In this document: positions 18,173 through 26,194 of the stretch, piece by piece
Numbering within the stretch: the first letter of the stretch is position 1
Layout of the letters: each line of letters opens with the position of its first letter
Source of the DNA: a virus
DNA length: 59,224 bases
IMG/VR virus record: IMGVR_UViG_3300042309_002053
Coordinates: 1-59,224 of that record
Direction: 5' to 3' (one strand)
Position numbers and translations under genes: made by a program
The notes under the pieces: model-generated
What the model was told of the DNA's origin: nothing
Seen by the model: the letters and a program-made list of their open reading frames with translations, nothing else
The model's database searches: none

Positions 18173-19720
18173 ATGGCGATTAATATCTTTGGTTTTACAA
18201 TTGGGCGTGAGGATAAACAACAGGAGTTAAAGAGTCAATCTTTTATAACTCCTGTTGCCGAAGACGGCACCTCCACGGTTTCAGCCGGTGGTTATTTTGG
18301 AACATATGTAGATATAGATGCATCAGCTCGGTCTGAATCCGAGCTGATCTCTCGTTATCGAGACATTTCCAATTACCCTGACGTTGACACTGCTATAGAA
18401 GAAATTATTACTGAGGCTATCGCTGCAATTGACAGCGAGGAACCAGTGAAGCTGGATCTAGATAAACTAGATCTTTCTGATAGTATAAAGAAAAAAATTC
18501 AGGATGAGTTTGATACACTTTTAAATCTTTTAGATTTTAAAGATAAAGCACACGATGTTTTTAGACGTTGGTATATTGACGGTCGTTTGTACTATCAAAA
18601 AGTTATAAACCCAGCGCAGACAAAAAAAGGTATTCAAGAACTTAGATTTATTGATCCGAGAAAGATCAGAAAAGTTCGACAAGTACAGAAAGAAAAATTA
18701 CAGTCTGGTGTTGAGGTAATTAAGTCTATTGATGAGTTTTTTGTTTATAACGATAAAGGGATTACTACTACACCAGGTACAGATCCTAATCAATCTAACG
18801 GTATAAGAATTGCACCAGATACAATTACATTTGTACCTTCCGGGCTTCTAGACCTAGATAGAAATGTGGTTATTGGTTACTTAAACAAGGCAATTAAGCC
18901 TGTTAACCAGCTTAAAATGATGGCAGACTCCTTAGTCATTTATAGACTGAGTAGAGCACCAGAGCGTAGAATTTTTTATATTGATGTAGGAAATTTACCT
19001 AAGATAAAAGCCGAGCAGTACATGAAGGACATCATGGCTCGCTATCGCAATAAGATAATCTACGATTCTACGACCGGTGAAGTTAAGGATGATCGTAAGT
19101 TCATGACTATGTTAGAAGATTTCTGGCTACCCAGACGCGAAGGCGGAAGAGGTACAGAAATTACTACCCTTCCAGGCGGAGAAAACTTAGGACAGATTCA
19201 AGATATTGAGTTCTTCCAAAATAAAGTATACCAGGCCCTCAACGTACCGGTATCGAGATTCCAACAGCAATCAGGTTTTAACTTTGGTAGAGCTGCTGAG
19301 ATTTCTAGAGATGAAGTAAAGTTTGCAAAGTTTATTAGCAGACTGCGTAGAAAGTTTAATAAGTTATTTGATGATTTGCTAGAAACGCAACTTGTACTTA
19401 AAGGTGTTATTACACCTGAAGATTGGCAAAGCATTAAAGAAAAGCTCGATTATCAGTACGCTCAAGATCAGTATTATCAAGAAATAAAAGAAGCTGAAAA
19501 TATAAGAAATAGACTTGATGTACTAAATCAAATGTCGCCGTATGTAGGTATTTACTTTAGTAAAGACTACGTAAGAAAGAAAGTTCTAAGACTCACTAAC
19601 GAAGAAATAGAACAAATAGAACAAGAAATTGAATCTGATCCCCCTGAAATTCAACCTGGAATGCCTGGTTCTGAACAGGCAGCAGCTCTTTCTAGAGAGA
19701 CGTTGGGTAATCAGGGATAA
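18173..19720 (+). CDS. 20: gp20-like portal protein
   Basis: 515 residues against 524 in T4. It shows the portal signatures ISNYPDVDTAIEEIITEAIA near residue 65, RVYYQKVINP-type wing strands (RLYYQKV), PERRIFYIDVGNLPK, the stem GKVKDDR-like GEVKDDRKFMTMLEDFWLPRREGGRGTEI and QQSGFNFGRAAEISRDEVKF. The dodecamer forms the DNA gate and starts prohead assembly. Confidence 0.94.
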   Translation: MAINIFGFTIGREDKQQELKSQSFITPVAEDGTSTVSAGGYFGTYVDIDASARSESELISRYRDISNYPDVDTAIEEIITEAIAAIDSEEPVKLDLDKLDLSDSIKKKIQDEFDTLLNLLDFKDKAHDVFRRWYIDGRLYYQKVINPAQTKKGIQELRFIDPRKIRKVRQVQKEKLQSGVEVIKSIDEFFVYNDKGITTTPGTDPNQSNGIRIAPDTITFVPSGLLDLDRNVVIGYLNKAIKPVNQLKMMADSLVIYRLSRAPERRIFYIDVGNLPKIKAEQYMKDIMARYRNKIIYDSTTGEVKDDRKFMTMLEDFWLPRREGGRGTEITTLPGGENLGQIQDIEFFQNKVYQALNVPVSRFQQQSGFNFGRAAEISRDEVKFAKFISRLRRKFNKLFDDLLETQLVLKGVITPEDWQSIKEKLDYQYAQDQYYQEIKEAENIRNRLDVLNQMSPYVGIYFSKDYVRKKVLRLTNEEIEQIEQEIESDPPEIQPGMPGSEQAAALSRETLGNQG

Positions 19721-19723
19721 ATA
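19716..19723 (+). promoter_or_regulatory. Late promoter-like box GATAAATA before gene 67
   Basis: GATAAATA overlaps the gene 20 stop and lies 17 bases before the next start. One mismatch from TATAAATA. The same GATAAATA variant precedes the gene at 23627, which supports its use. Confidence 0.5.
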
Positions 19724-19739
19724 AATTAATGGAGTAAAT

Positions 19740-19952
19740 ATGGACAATCAAGAATTAATTAACAATATTATAGATAAAATTATTTCTGGTGATAATGCCG
19801 AGGCTAAACAGTCTATTGAGAGCATTCTTACACAGAAAATGAACGATGCTATTGATGTTAAAAAACAGGAAGTCGCGCAAAGCATTTATTCTCAGCAGAC
19901 AACCGATGATGTGAGTAGTGAAGAAGAACCCGAAAGCACTCAACAAAGCTAA
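19740..19952 (+). CDS. 67: gp67-like prohead core protein
   Basis: 70 residues against about 80 in T4. Helical first half (NQELINNIIDKIISGDNAEAKQSIESIL), Gln/Ser/Glu-rich acidic tail. Size, position immediately after the portal gene and acidic tail are those of gp67, a core component cleaved during head maturation. Assignment rests on synteny more than on sequence. Confidence 0.7.
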   Translation: MDNQELINNIIDKIISGDNAEAKQSIESILTQKMNDAIDVKKQEVAQSIYSQQTTDDVSSEEEPESTQQS

Positions 19953-19964
19953 AAGAGAATACAA

Positions 19965-20357
19965 ATGGCCGATATTCATATTCTTAAAAACACGCGACGC
20001 CAAGCCGCTGTTAAAGTATCAGGAACAGGGTCAGCTACTATTGATGTAGCGTCTCTTGCTTATGCTGATCAAACTATAACCACCGCCAATCTTGAACTGA
20101 TGCTTACAGATGCATCATTTATGACTACTTCAAGCGGTAATGTAAAGAGAAACAGCAACTTAATCCTTGTCATGCCGTCAGGATCAGCTGATACGTTTAA
20201 CTTTACTTCCGACATTGGGGTCAATCTTAACGAAGCCGCTAATTCAAATATCGTGGTTAACCTAGGTGCCACCGAAGGTGTGTGTATTTTACAGTTCAGT
20301 AAGGGTGCTGGTTATAACGATCCTAATAGACAAAATCAAGGACCTGGCTCACTATGA
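19965..20357 (+). CDS. Beta-rich head-region protein in the gene 68 position
   Basis: 130 residues. Unlike the helical T4 gp68 it is strand-rich: VKVSGTGSATIDVASLAY, NLILVMPSGSADTFNFTSDI, NIVVNLGATEGVCILQFSKG. It could be a head decoration or a small coat-associated protein. Placed between gp67-like and the protease, overlapping the latter by 4 bases (ATGA). I do not recognise the family. A capsid function is inferred from position only. Confidence 0.6.
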   Translation: MADIHILKNTRRQAAVKVSGTGSATIDVASLAYADQTITTANLELMLTDASFMTTSSGNVKRNSNLILVMPSGSADTFNFTSDIGVNLNEAANSNIVVNLGATEGVCILQFSKGAGYNDPNRQNQGPGSL

Positions 20358-20998
20358 AGCTGATCACTGAAACCACTCAGGATGTTAAATTCCTGACGGA
20401 AAAAAAAGAAGACGGTTCTAAAGGATACTTTATTGAAGGTATCTTTATGCAAACCGAAAAAGAAAATAGAAACGGCCGCATTTACCGCAAAGGTATAATG
20501 GAAAGTGCACTTAATGAATATCAAGGTCTTATTGAATCAAAAAGATCTTTAGGAGAGTTAGGACATCCTCCTAACCCTCAAATTAATCTTAACCAAGTAT
20601 CTCACCTTATTACTCGTCTTAATTTTGAAGGCAACGACGTTTACGGTCGCGCCAAGATACTTGATACACCCATGGGTAAGATTGCCAAGAACCTAATTGA
20701 TGAAGGGGTGTCCTTCGGTGTTTCTTCTAGAGGTCTAGGTTCTATTAAAGAAGTTAACGGTATCAACGAAGTACAAGATGACTTTCATTTAGCTACTGTA
20801 GATATCGTTGCTGATCCTTCAGCCCCGGATGCCTTCGTACAAGGTATTATGGAGTCAGCTGAATGGATTCTTGACAATGGTGTATGGAAATCTGTACAAA
20901 TTGAACAGGCTAGAAAAACTATTAAAAAGGCTAATAAAGCTGAACTTAGTAGCGTTAAGCTTAAGCTATTTGAATCGTTCTTAAAGAGCGTCAAGTAA
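20354..20998 (+). CDS. 21: gp21-like prohead maturation protease
   Basis: 214 residues against 212 in T4. NRNGRIYRKGIMESAL, the His motif GELGHPPN (His about 73), GVSFGVSSRGLGS with the nucleophile Ser (about 122) and DIVADPSAPDAF with an Asp correspond to the catalytic His/Ser/Asp of the T4 gp21 serine protease family. It digests the scaffold and trims gp23 after L/I-x-E sites. Confidence 0.93.
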   Translation: MKLITETTQDVKFLTEKKEDGSKGYFIEGIFMQTEKENRNGRIYRKGIMESALNEYQGLIESKRSLGELGHPPNPQINLNQVSHLITRLNFEGNDVYGRAKILDTPMGKIAKNLIDEGVSFGVSSRGLGSIKEVNGINEVQDDFHLATVDIVADPSAPDAFVQGIMESAEWILDNGVWKSVQIEQARKTIKKANKAELSSVKLKLFESFLKSVK

Positions 20999-21006
20999 CT
21001 TTATTT

Positions 21007-21014
21007 TATAAATA
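21007..21014 (+). promoter_or_regulatory. T4-type late promoter TATAAATA before gene 22
   Basis: Exact TATAAATA, 33 bases before the scaffold ATG, within a 49-base gap. Confidence 0.8.
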
Positions 21015-21047
21015 ATAGATCACGTAATCTACTCTTAGGAGAACAGG

Positions 21048-22163
21048 ATGTCAGTCGAAGCAAAAATTAAAGAGTTGTTAGGCCGCGTAAGCGCTTCACA
21101 ACAACTGACTGAAGAATCTACCGAGAACCTTGCTGCTGCGGGTATAGCTGATACCGGCACTAAGGCAGCTGCTAGCATGAAGAAAGATACTTCAAAAGCT
21201 GCTTCTGCTGCAATCGCTGGTGACACTACTGCGCCCAAGCAAGGTGATTCGAAAGACGCTTCATTCACAACACGCGATGAAGACGATGCTAATCCTGGTG
21301 CTGCTGTTTCAGCTGGCATCACTAAAGCAGGTCTTCCCGATAATAAGGGCGACGCTAAAACCGCCAAAGTTCCAGCAATGGAATCAACTGAAGAAGAATC
21401 AGAAGAGTTCGTAATCTCTGAAGAAGAGACTGAAGAACAAATTGATATTTCTTCTCAGTTAAATTCTATTTTCGGTGAAGAGCTCTCTGAAGACTTCAAG
21501 ACCAAAGCTACCTCTATTTTTGAAGCTGCCGTTATCGCTCGTGTAAACAGCGAAATGGAAAAAGTGACAGCCAAGCTAGAAGAGCAGTCTGTCGCACAAC
21601 TACAAGAATTCAAAACCGGTATTGTAGAAAAAGTTGATAACTATCTATCCTATGTTGTCGAGCAGTGGATGGAAGAGAATCAACTAGCTGTTGAAGCTGG
21701 GCTACGTACTGAAATTGCAGAAGATTTCATTTCTGGACTTAAGACTCTGTTTAAAGAGCACTACATTGAAGTTCCAGAAGAAAAGTATGATGTCATTACA
21801 GACCTAGAAACACAAAAGTCTGAAATGAAGGAAAAACTCGATGAGAGTATTGCTCAAAATGTTGAGCTTTCTAAGGAACTTAGCGCACTCAAGCGTGCTA
21901 AGGTACTAGAAGAACAAACAAAAGACCTAGCTGCTACGGAAGCTGAAAAGCTAACAAAGCTTGTCGAAGGTGTTGAGTTTGACACGGAAGAGCTGTACAA
22001 AGAGAAAGTAGCTGTCATTAAGGAAAATTATTTCCCTAAGACTGTTGCTAAGTCTCCTGAGCAGTTACTCGTTGAAGAAAGCGGTACCACACCTGCTTTT
22101 GAAAACAATGACACGATTTCTAGATATGCCACGGCAATTTCTAGATCTGTCAAGAAAAGATAA
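21048..22163 (+). CDS. 22: gp22-like prohead scaffold protein
   Basis: 371 residues, longer than T4 gp22 (269). Residues 1-115 are Ala/Lys/Thr/Glu-rich and of low complexity. The rest is mostly helical and very charged (ATSIFEAAVIARVNSEMEKVTAKLEEQ, DLETQKSEMKEKLDESIAQNVELSKELSALKRAKVLEEQ), as expected for a scaffold cut to small peptides. The extra length sits at the N-terminus. Position between protease and capsid supports the call. Confidence 0.85.
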   Translation: MSVEAKIKELLGRVSASQQLTEESTENLAAAGIADTGTKAAASMKKDTSKAASAAIAGDTTAPKQGDSKDASFTTRDEDDANPGAAVSAGITKAGLPDNKGDAKTAKVPAMESTEEESEEFVISEEETEEQIDISSQLNSIFGEELSEDFKTKATSIFEAAVIARVNSEMEKVTAKLEEQSVAQLQEFKTGIVEKVDNYLSYVVEQWMEENQLAVEAGLRTEIAEDFISGLKTLFKEHYIEVPEEKYDVITDLETQKSEMKEKLDESIAQNVELSKELSALKRAKVLEEQTKDLAATEAEKLTKLVEGVEFDTEELYKEKVAVIKENYFPKTVAKSPEQLLVEESGTTPAFENNDTISRYATAISRSVKKR

Positions 22164-22165
22164 CT

Positions 22166-22173
22166 TATAAATA
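22166..22173 (+). promoter_or_regulatory. T4-type late promoter TATAAATA before gene 23
   Basis: Exact TATAAATA right after the scaffold stop and 27 bases before the major capsid ATG. Together with the strong AAGGAG ribosome site and the terminator after the gene it makes gene 23 an independent, high-output unit. Confidence 0.85.
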
Positions 22174-22200
22174 TACAAACCATTCCATAAGGAGAAGGTA

Positions 22201-23547
22201 ATGTACCTATCAGAAAACATTCAAAAGAAGTGGGGCGCTATTCTCGATCACGCCGACCTTCCTGAAATCAAAGACAACTATAAGAAGTCTGTAACTGCAG
22301 TACTTCTTGAGAACCAAGAAAGAGCTCTTCGCGAAGAGCGTCAGATGCTTGCTGAAGTTGCTCCTGCAAACAGCATCATGGCCAACGACGGTGCAACAAG
22401 CATCGACCGCTACGATCCGATCCTGATCGGTCTAGTACGTCGTGCTATGCCTAACCTGATGGCTTATGACATCTGCGGCGTTCAGCCTATGACTGGTCCT
22501 ACCGGTCTTATCTTCGCAATGCGCTCTGTATACGGTAACACCCGTACAGACTCCGGTCTAACCGAAGCTCTGTTCAACGAAGCTGACACCGACTTCTCGT
22601 CATCTTCTTACTCTTCAGCTCTTGCCGGCTCAGGTACTCCTCTGAACGGTACTCACCAGGGCAATAACCCTGTTGATGGTACATACACCACTGGTGGTGG
22701 TATGACCACAGCTGAAGCTGAAGCTCTTGGTGATGCTGCTGGTAACGCTTTCGGTCAGATGGGTTTTGCTATCGACAAGACCACTGTTACAGCTCGTTCA
22801 CGTGCTCTGAAGGCTGAGTACACCTTAGAACTAGCACAAGACCTGAAGGCTATCCACGGTCTTGACGCTGAGTCTGAGCTTTCAAACATCCTGTCACAGG
22901 AAATCATGTTTGAAATCAACCGCGAAGTTGTTCGTACAATCTACAAGGTTGCCAAGCCTGGTTCACCTTCTACAGCTACCGCTGGCACATTCAACCTAGA
23001 CGTTGACTCTAACGGCCGTTGGTCTGTTGAGCGCTTCAAGGGTCTGCTGTTCAACATGGAACGCGACGCTAACCACATCGGTCAAGATACCCGTCGTGGC
23101 AAGGGTAACTTCATCGTCTGCTCTGCTGACGTTGCTTCTGCTCTAGCAATGGCTGGTGTTCTGGACTATGCTCCTGCACTGTCTACCAACCTGAACGTTG
23201 ACGATACCGGTAACACCTTCGCTGGTGTCCTGAATGGTCGTTTCCGCGTTTACATCGACCCATATTCTGCCAACCTAGGCGCTGCTAGCCAGTTCTACGT
23301 TGTTGGTTATAAGGGTACTTCACCTTATGACGCTGGTATTTTCTACTGCCCATACGTTCCTCTACAGATGGTTCGTGCAGTTGATCCTAACAGCTTCCAG
23401 CCAAAGATTGGCTTCAAGACCCGCTACGGCATGATTGCTAACCCATACGTTACAACATCCGGTGGTTCTGCAGCTGCTGACGCTGACACATTTACAGCTA
23501 ACCGCAACCAGTACTATCGTCGTACCAAGGTTGTCAACCTGATGTAA
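22201..23547 (+). CDS. 23: gp23-like major capsid protein
   Basis: 448 residues against 521 in T4. HK97-fold pattern as in T4-like phages: LLENQERALREERQ, PILIGLVRRAMPNLMAYDICGVQPMTGPTGLIFAMRS, KTTVTARSRALKAEYTLELAQDLKAIHGLDAESELSNIL. A likely gp21 cleavage site is L-A-E after residue 52 (QMLAE/VAP). Codons are visibly richer in C-ending forms than in neighbouring genes, a common mark of the most abundant protein. Confidence 0.96.
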   Translation: MYLSENIQKKWGAILDHADLPEIKDNYKKSVTAVLLENQERALREERQMLAEVAPANSIMANDGATSIDRYDPILIGLVRRAMPNLMAYDICGVQPMTGPTGLIFAMRSVYGNTRTDSGLTEALFNEADTDFSSSSYSSALAGSGTPLNGTHQGNNPVDGTYTTGGGMTTAEAEALGDAAGNAFGQMGFAIDKTTVTARSRALKAEYTLELAQDLKAIHGLDAESELSNILSQEIMFEINREVVRTIYKVAKPGSPSTATAGTFNLDVDSNGRWSVERFKGLLFNMERDANHIGQDTRRGKGNFIVCSADVASALAMAGVLDYAPALSTNLNVDDTGNTFAGVLNGRFRVYIDPYSANLGAASQFYVVGYKGTSPYDAGIFYCPYVPLQMVRAVDPNSFQPKIGFKTRYGMIANPYVTTSGGSAAADADTFTANRNQYYRRTKVVNLM

Positions 23548-23570
23548 TTGAACCGACAGAGATCGGTATT

Positions 23571-23598
23571 AGAGGGAGCTTCGGCTCCCTCTTTTTTT
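23571..23598 (+). terminator. Strong Rho-independent terminator after gene 23
   Basis: Stem AGAGGGAGC / GCTCCCTCT with a stable TTCG tetraloop, followed by seven T. It ends the capsid transcript. Confidence 0.95.
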
Positions 23599-23601
23599 AT
23601 G

Positions 23602-23609
23602 GATAAATA
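23602..23609 (+). promoter_or_regulatory. Late promoter-like box GATAAATA
   Basis: GATAAATA directly after the capsid terminator and 18 bases before the next start. One mismatch from the late consensus. Confidence 0.55.
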
Positions 23610-23626
23610 TTGTAGAAAGGATTGAA

Positions 23627-24214
23627 ATGTTTACAGCAAACCTTAGCACAATATTAAACGAAGTTACCAGTGTAACGACGTCACCGGTTACAAACTACCT
23701 AAGACCAAACGGTTTTAGGTTCACCATTAAAGAGCTTCCAGGAGTGGCATTTACTTGCCAGTCCGCTAATCTCCCAGCTCTTACTTTAGGGTCAACCGTA
23801 CAACCCACGCCGTTCTTAGATATACCTCATGTTGGCGATAAAAACTCTTTTGGTGATTTTACCATTAGATTCCTTATTGCAGAAGACATGTCAAATTATC
23901 TAGAATTATATGAATGGCTAGTTGCACTTGGCTTTCCGAAAGACTATAATCAGTATAGGAACTTTTCGGGCGATCGCATGAATCGGTTTCCTTTCGTAAG
24001 AGATGCAAGAGGAGCTCCTATTTCGGTTGCCTATTCGGACGGTACTTTGACTATATTAGATAGTAACAACGTACCTAAGACCAATATACATTTTAAGGAT
24101 ATGTTTCCCGTTTCTGTCGAGGCTTTAGACTTCGATATCACGTCTTCAAGCGTAGAATATTTTGTAGGAATAGCATCATTTAAGTACAAACTGTTTGATA
24201 TTGAAGCATTATAA
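23627..24214 (+). CDS. Tail-tube-fold protein (gp19/gp54-like family)
   Basis: 195 residues. FRFTIKELPGVAFTCQSANLPALTLGSTVQPTPFLDIPHVGDKNSF is the conserved core of T4-like tube proteins, which start from a beta-barrel and use the phrase about 'LPG' and 'GD(K/R)'. It ends with a strand pair VEYFVGIASFKYKLFDIE. It is distinct from the gp19-like gene at 17576. Tube initiators or tube-baseplate adaptors share this fold, so a second, low-copy tube component is likely. I cannot say which T4 gene it replaces. Confidence 0.7.
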   Translation: MFTANLSTILNEVTSVTTSPVTNYLRPNGFRFTIKELPGVAFTCQSANLPALTLGSTVQPTPFLDIPHVGDKNSFGDFTIRFLIAEDMSNYLELYEWLVALGFPKDYNQYRNFSGDRMNRFPFVRDARGAPISVAYSDGTLTILDSNNVPKTNIHFKDMFPVSVEALDFDITSSSVEYFVGIASFKYKLFDIEAL

Positions 24215-24228
24215 CATTTGGAGTTTTT

Positions 24229-25113
24229 ATGACACAAAGAAAAGTTGAGTTGAAAGTTGAAGAGGTTCGTAAGAATAAATTTTTTATTGCTACACCATGC
24301 TATGGTGGTCAACTAAATGAGCCGTACTTCCGTTCAGTAATTAAAATGATGACGTTTTTTAACGGTCATCAAATCCCACTAGCTTTTGGTACCATTGCTA
24401 ATGAGTCACTTGTTACTCGAGCCCGTAATGTACTGCTAGCATACTTCCTTAATTCAGACTATACTCATCTTTTGTTTATTGATGCTGATATTGAGTTTCA
24501 AGTTGAAGATGTACTAAAGCTATACGCGCACGATAAGGATGTAGTTGTCGGTGCGTACCCTAAGAAGGGTGTAGCTTGGAATAGAATTAGACAAAATCTT
24601 ACGTCACCAGAACTCGGAGATAGGCCTCTGAGTGATAAGGAAATCGCTGCATTTGGTTCTGATTATGCTATTAACTTTAAATTTGTTGATCGTGAAAAAG
24701 GTACCATTGCAGTTGAAAAAGGCCTGATCAAGCTGCATGATGCGGGTACTGGTTTTATGATGATTAAGAGAGAAGCTATTCTCAAGATGATCAAAGCATA
24801 CCCTGAACTCAAGTATAATAATGATGTAAACATTAATAATGAGAGCTTGAAGGACCATTTCTACGCCTTGTTCGATACTATGATCGACCCTGTTGATCGC
24901 CGCTATCTTTCTGAAGACTATACCTTCTGTCGTCGCTGGCAAGAAATCGGTGGCGATATTTGGCTTGATCCGACAATCTCACTCAATCACTACGGTCATT
25001 TCTGTTTCCAGGGCAACCCGCAGGCTATTATTAATTTTAATGCACCGGTAAGTAATGAACTACCTCAAGCACCTAAGCGGGAAGTAGTTACATTGGACCT
25101 CCCTGACGAATAA
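24229..25113 (+). CDS. GT-A type glycosyltransferase
   Basis: 294 residues. IATPCYGG at the N-terminus, then TRARNVLLAYFLNSDYTHLLFIDADIEF near residue 75 with the metal-binding D-A-D, and a late acidic motif SEDYTFCRRWQEIGG near 225. This is the GT-A fold of nucleotide-sugar transferases. It follows the tube-like gene and precedes uvsY. Substrate could be a virion protein, host surface sugar or modified base. Nothing in the sequence decides it. Confidence 0.8.
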   Translation: MTQRKVELKVEEVRKNKFFIATPCYGGQLNEPYFRSVIKMMTFFNGHQIPLAFGTIANESLVTRARNVLLAYFLNSDYTHLLFIDADIEFQVEDVLKLYAHDKDVVVGAYPKKGVAWNRIRQNLTSPELGDRPLSDKEIAAFGSDYAINFKFVDREKGTIAVEKGLIKLHDAGTGFMMIKREAILKMIKAYPELKYNNDVNINNESLKDHFYALFDTMIDPVDRRYLSEDYTFCRRWQEIGGDIWLDPTISLNHYGHFCFQGNPQAIINFNAPVSNELPQAPKREVVTLDLPDE

Positions 25114-25130
25114 ATTGCGTCTACTATATT

Positions 25131-25571
25131 ATGAAATTATCTGATCTACAAGAAGAATGGACTAAAGATTCACCCATTAATGAGACTAACCTGGGTAGTG
25201 AAGCTGCCCGGGTACCTCTTCTCCACTCTAAGTATATCGGGTATCTTGGTAAGGTCAGGCTACAGCTCCGCAAGGCAGAATCAGACTACTTTAAAACTCG
25301 TAGTAAAAAATATCGATACTATCGAGGTGAAATGTCGCGCGATGAGTTAGAAGAAGAGGGCTGGGTTCAATTTCAAGGCAATAAACCATTAAAGAACGAG
25401 ATGGATGAATTCCTTCAATGTGATGGTGATTTAATCGAACTTCAAGATAAAGTAGAGTATTTTAAAACCGTTCAATATACTCTAGAGCAAATTATTAGAT
25501 CCCTCAATTCAAGGACCTGGGATATTAAGTCAAGCATTGAATGGGTTAAGTTTACGAATGGAATGTTATGA
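25131..25571 (+). CDS. uvsY: UvsY-like recombination mediator
   Basis: 146 residues against 137 in T4. KLSDLQEEWTKDSPIN, LHSKYIGYLGKVRLQLRKAE, KYRYYRGEM and the C-terminal KTVQYTLEQIIRSLNSRTWDIKSSIEWVKFTNG are typical. UvsY loads UvsX onto gp32-covered single strands. It overlaps the next gene by 4 bases (ATGA). Confidence 0.93.
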   Translation: MKLSDLQEEWTKDSPINETNLGSEAARVPLLHSKYIGYLGKVRLQLRKAESDYFKTRSKKYRYYRGEMSRDELEEEGWVQFQGNKPLKNEMDEFLQCDGDLIELQDKVEYFKTVQYTLEQIIRSLNSRTWDIKSSIEWVKFTNGML

Positions 25572-26194
25572 TAAATTACGAAAAAATTGTTCTTGACGAG
25601 CTGTTTTTTATTAAATTTAAATTACCCGATGATGTATTTCAGGCTATAAAAGCAGAAGTACAGGAAATGAAAGATAATAACTTTGAAGAGACAGTCCCTT
25701 ATAATACTAACCTCGCAGGTGCTATAGAACAAGAATATTCGCTTTTTAAATGTCGCGATGCTATTAATGACTTTTTTTATAATTGTAATATTAGACCAAA
25801 TGGTAAAAGACTAAAATTAGCTAAAGCCTACGGTTTATCGCTATGGGTAAATTTTCAAAAAAAACACGAATATAACCCGTTGCATAATCACGACAGTAGT
25901 TTCAGCTTTGTAACATGGGTAAACATACCATACACATTGGAAAATGAGCTTGCTTGTAGCCATGCTAAGAGCGGCACATCACCAATGGCTCCAGCGTTTA
26001 TGTTCCTTTTTTCTAAAACAGTTCCTGATCCACGCTTCCCGGTAGATTTTTTCCGGATCGAAGTTGAGAAAAAGCACGAAGGATTGTGCTTGGTTTTTCC
26101 TAGTAATTTACAGCACATGGTAACTCCGTTTTATACCTCAGATGACTATAGAATTTCAGTTTCCGGTAATTTTGACTTAGTAGATGCAGATTAA
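25568..26194 (+). CDS. 2OG-Fe(II) oxygenase-like protein (TIGR02466 type)
   Basis: 208 residues. H106-N-H108-DSSFSFVTWVNIPY corresponds to the H-x-H-x-x-S strand of the putative 2OG oxygenases of marine phages. H183 (QHMVTPF) and R195 (DYRISVSGNF) are the distal His and the 2-oxoglutarate Arg. It sits between uvsY and uvsW and overlaps both, so it is co-transcribed with recombination genes. Whether it acts on DNA or protein is unknown. It is the fourth of seven such genes in the window. Confidence 0.78.
   Translation: MINYEKIVLDELFFIKFKLPDDVFQAIKAEVQEMKDNNFEETVPYNTNLAGAIEQEYSLFKCRDAINDFFYNCNIRPNGKRLKLAKAYGLSLWVNFQKKHEYNPLHNHDSSFSFVTWVNIPYTLENELACSHAKSGTSPMAPAFMFLFSKTVPDPRFPVDFFRIEVEKKHEGLCLVFPSNLQHMVTPFYTSDDYRISVSGNFDLVDAD

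Noticed and set aside
24229-25113. DNA glucosyltransferase for hydroxymethylcytosine
   Set aside because: The protein is a generic GT-A transferase. No hydroxymethylase or hmC gene was seen, so a DNA target is not supported.
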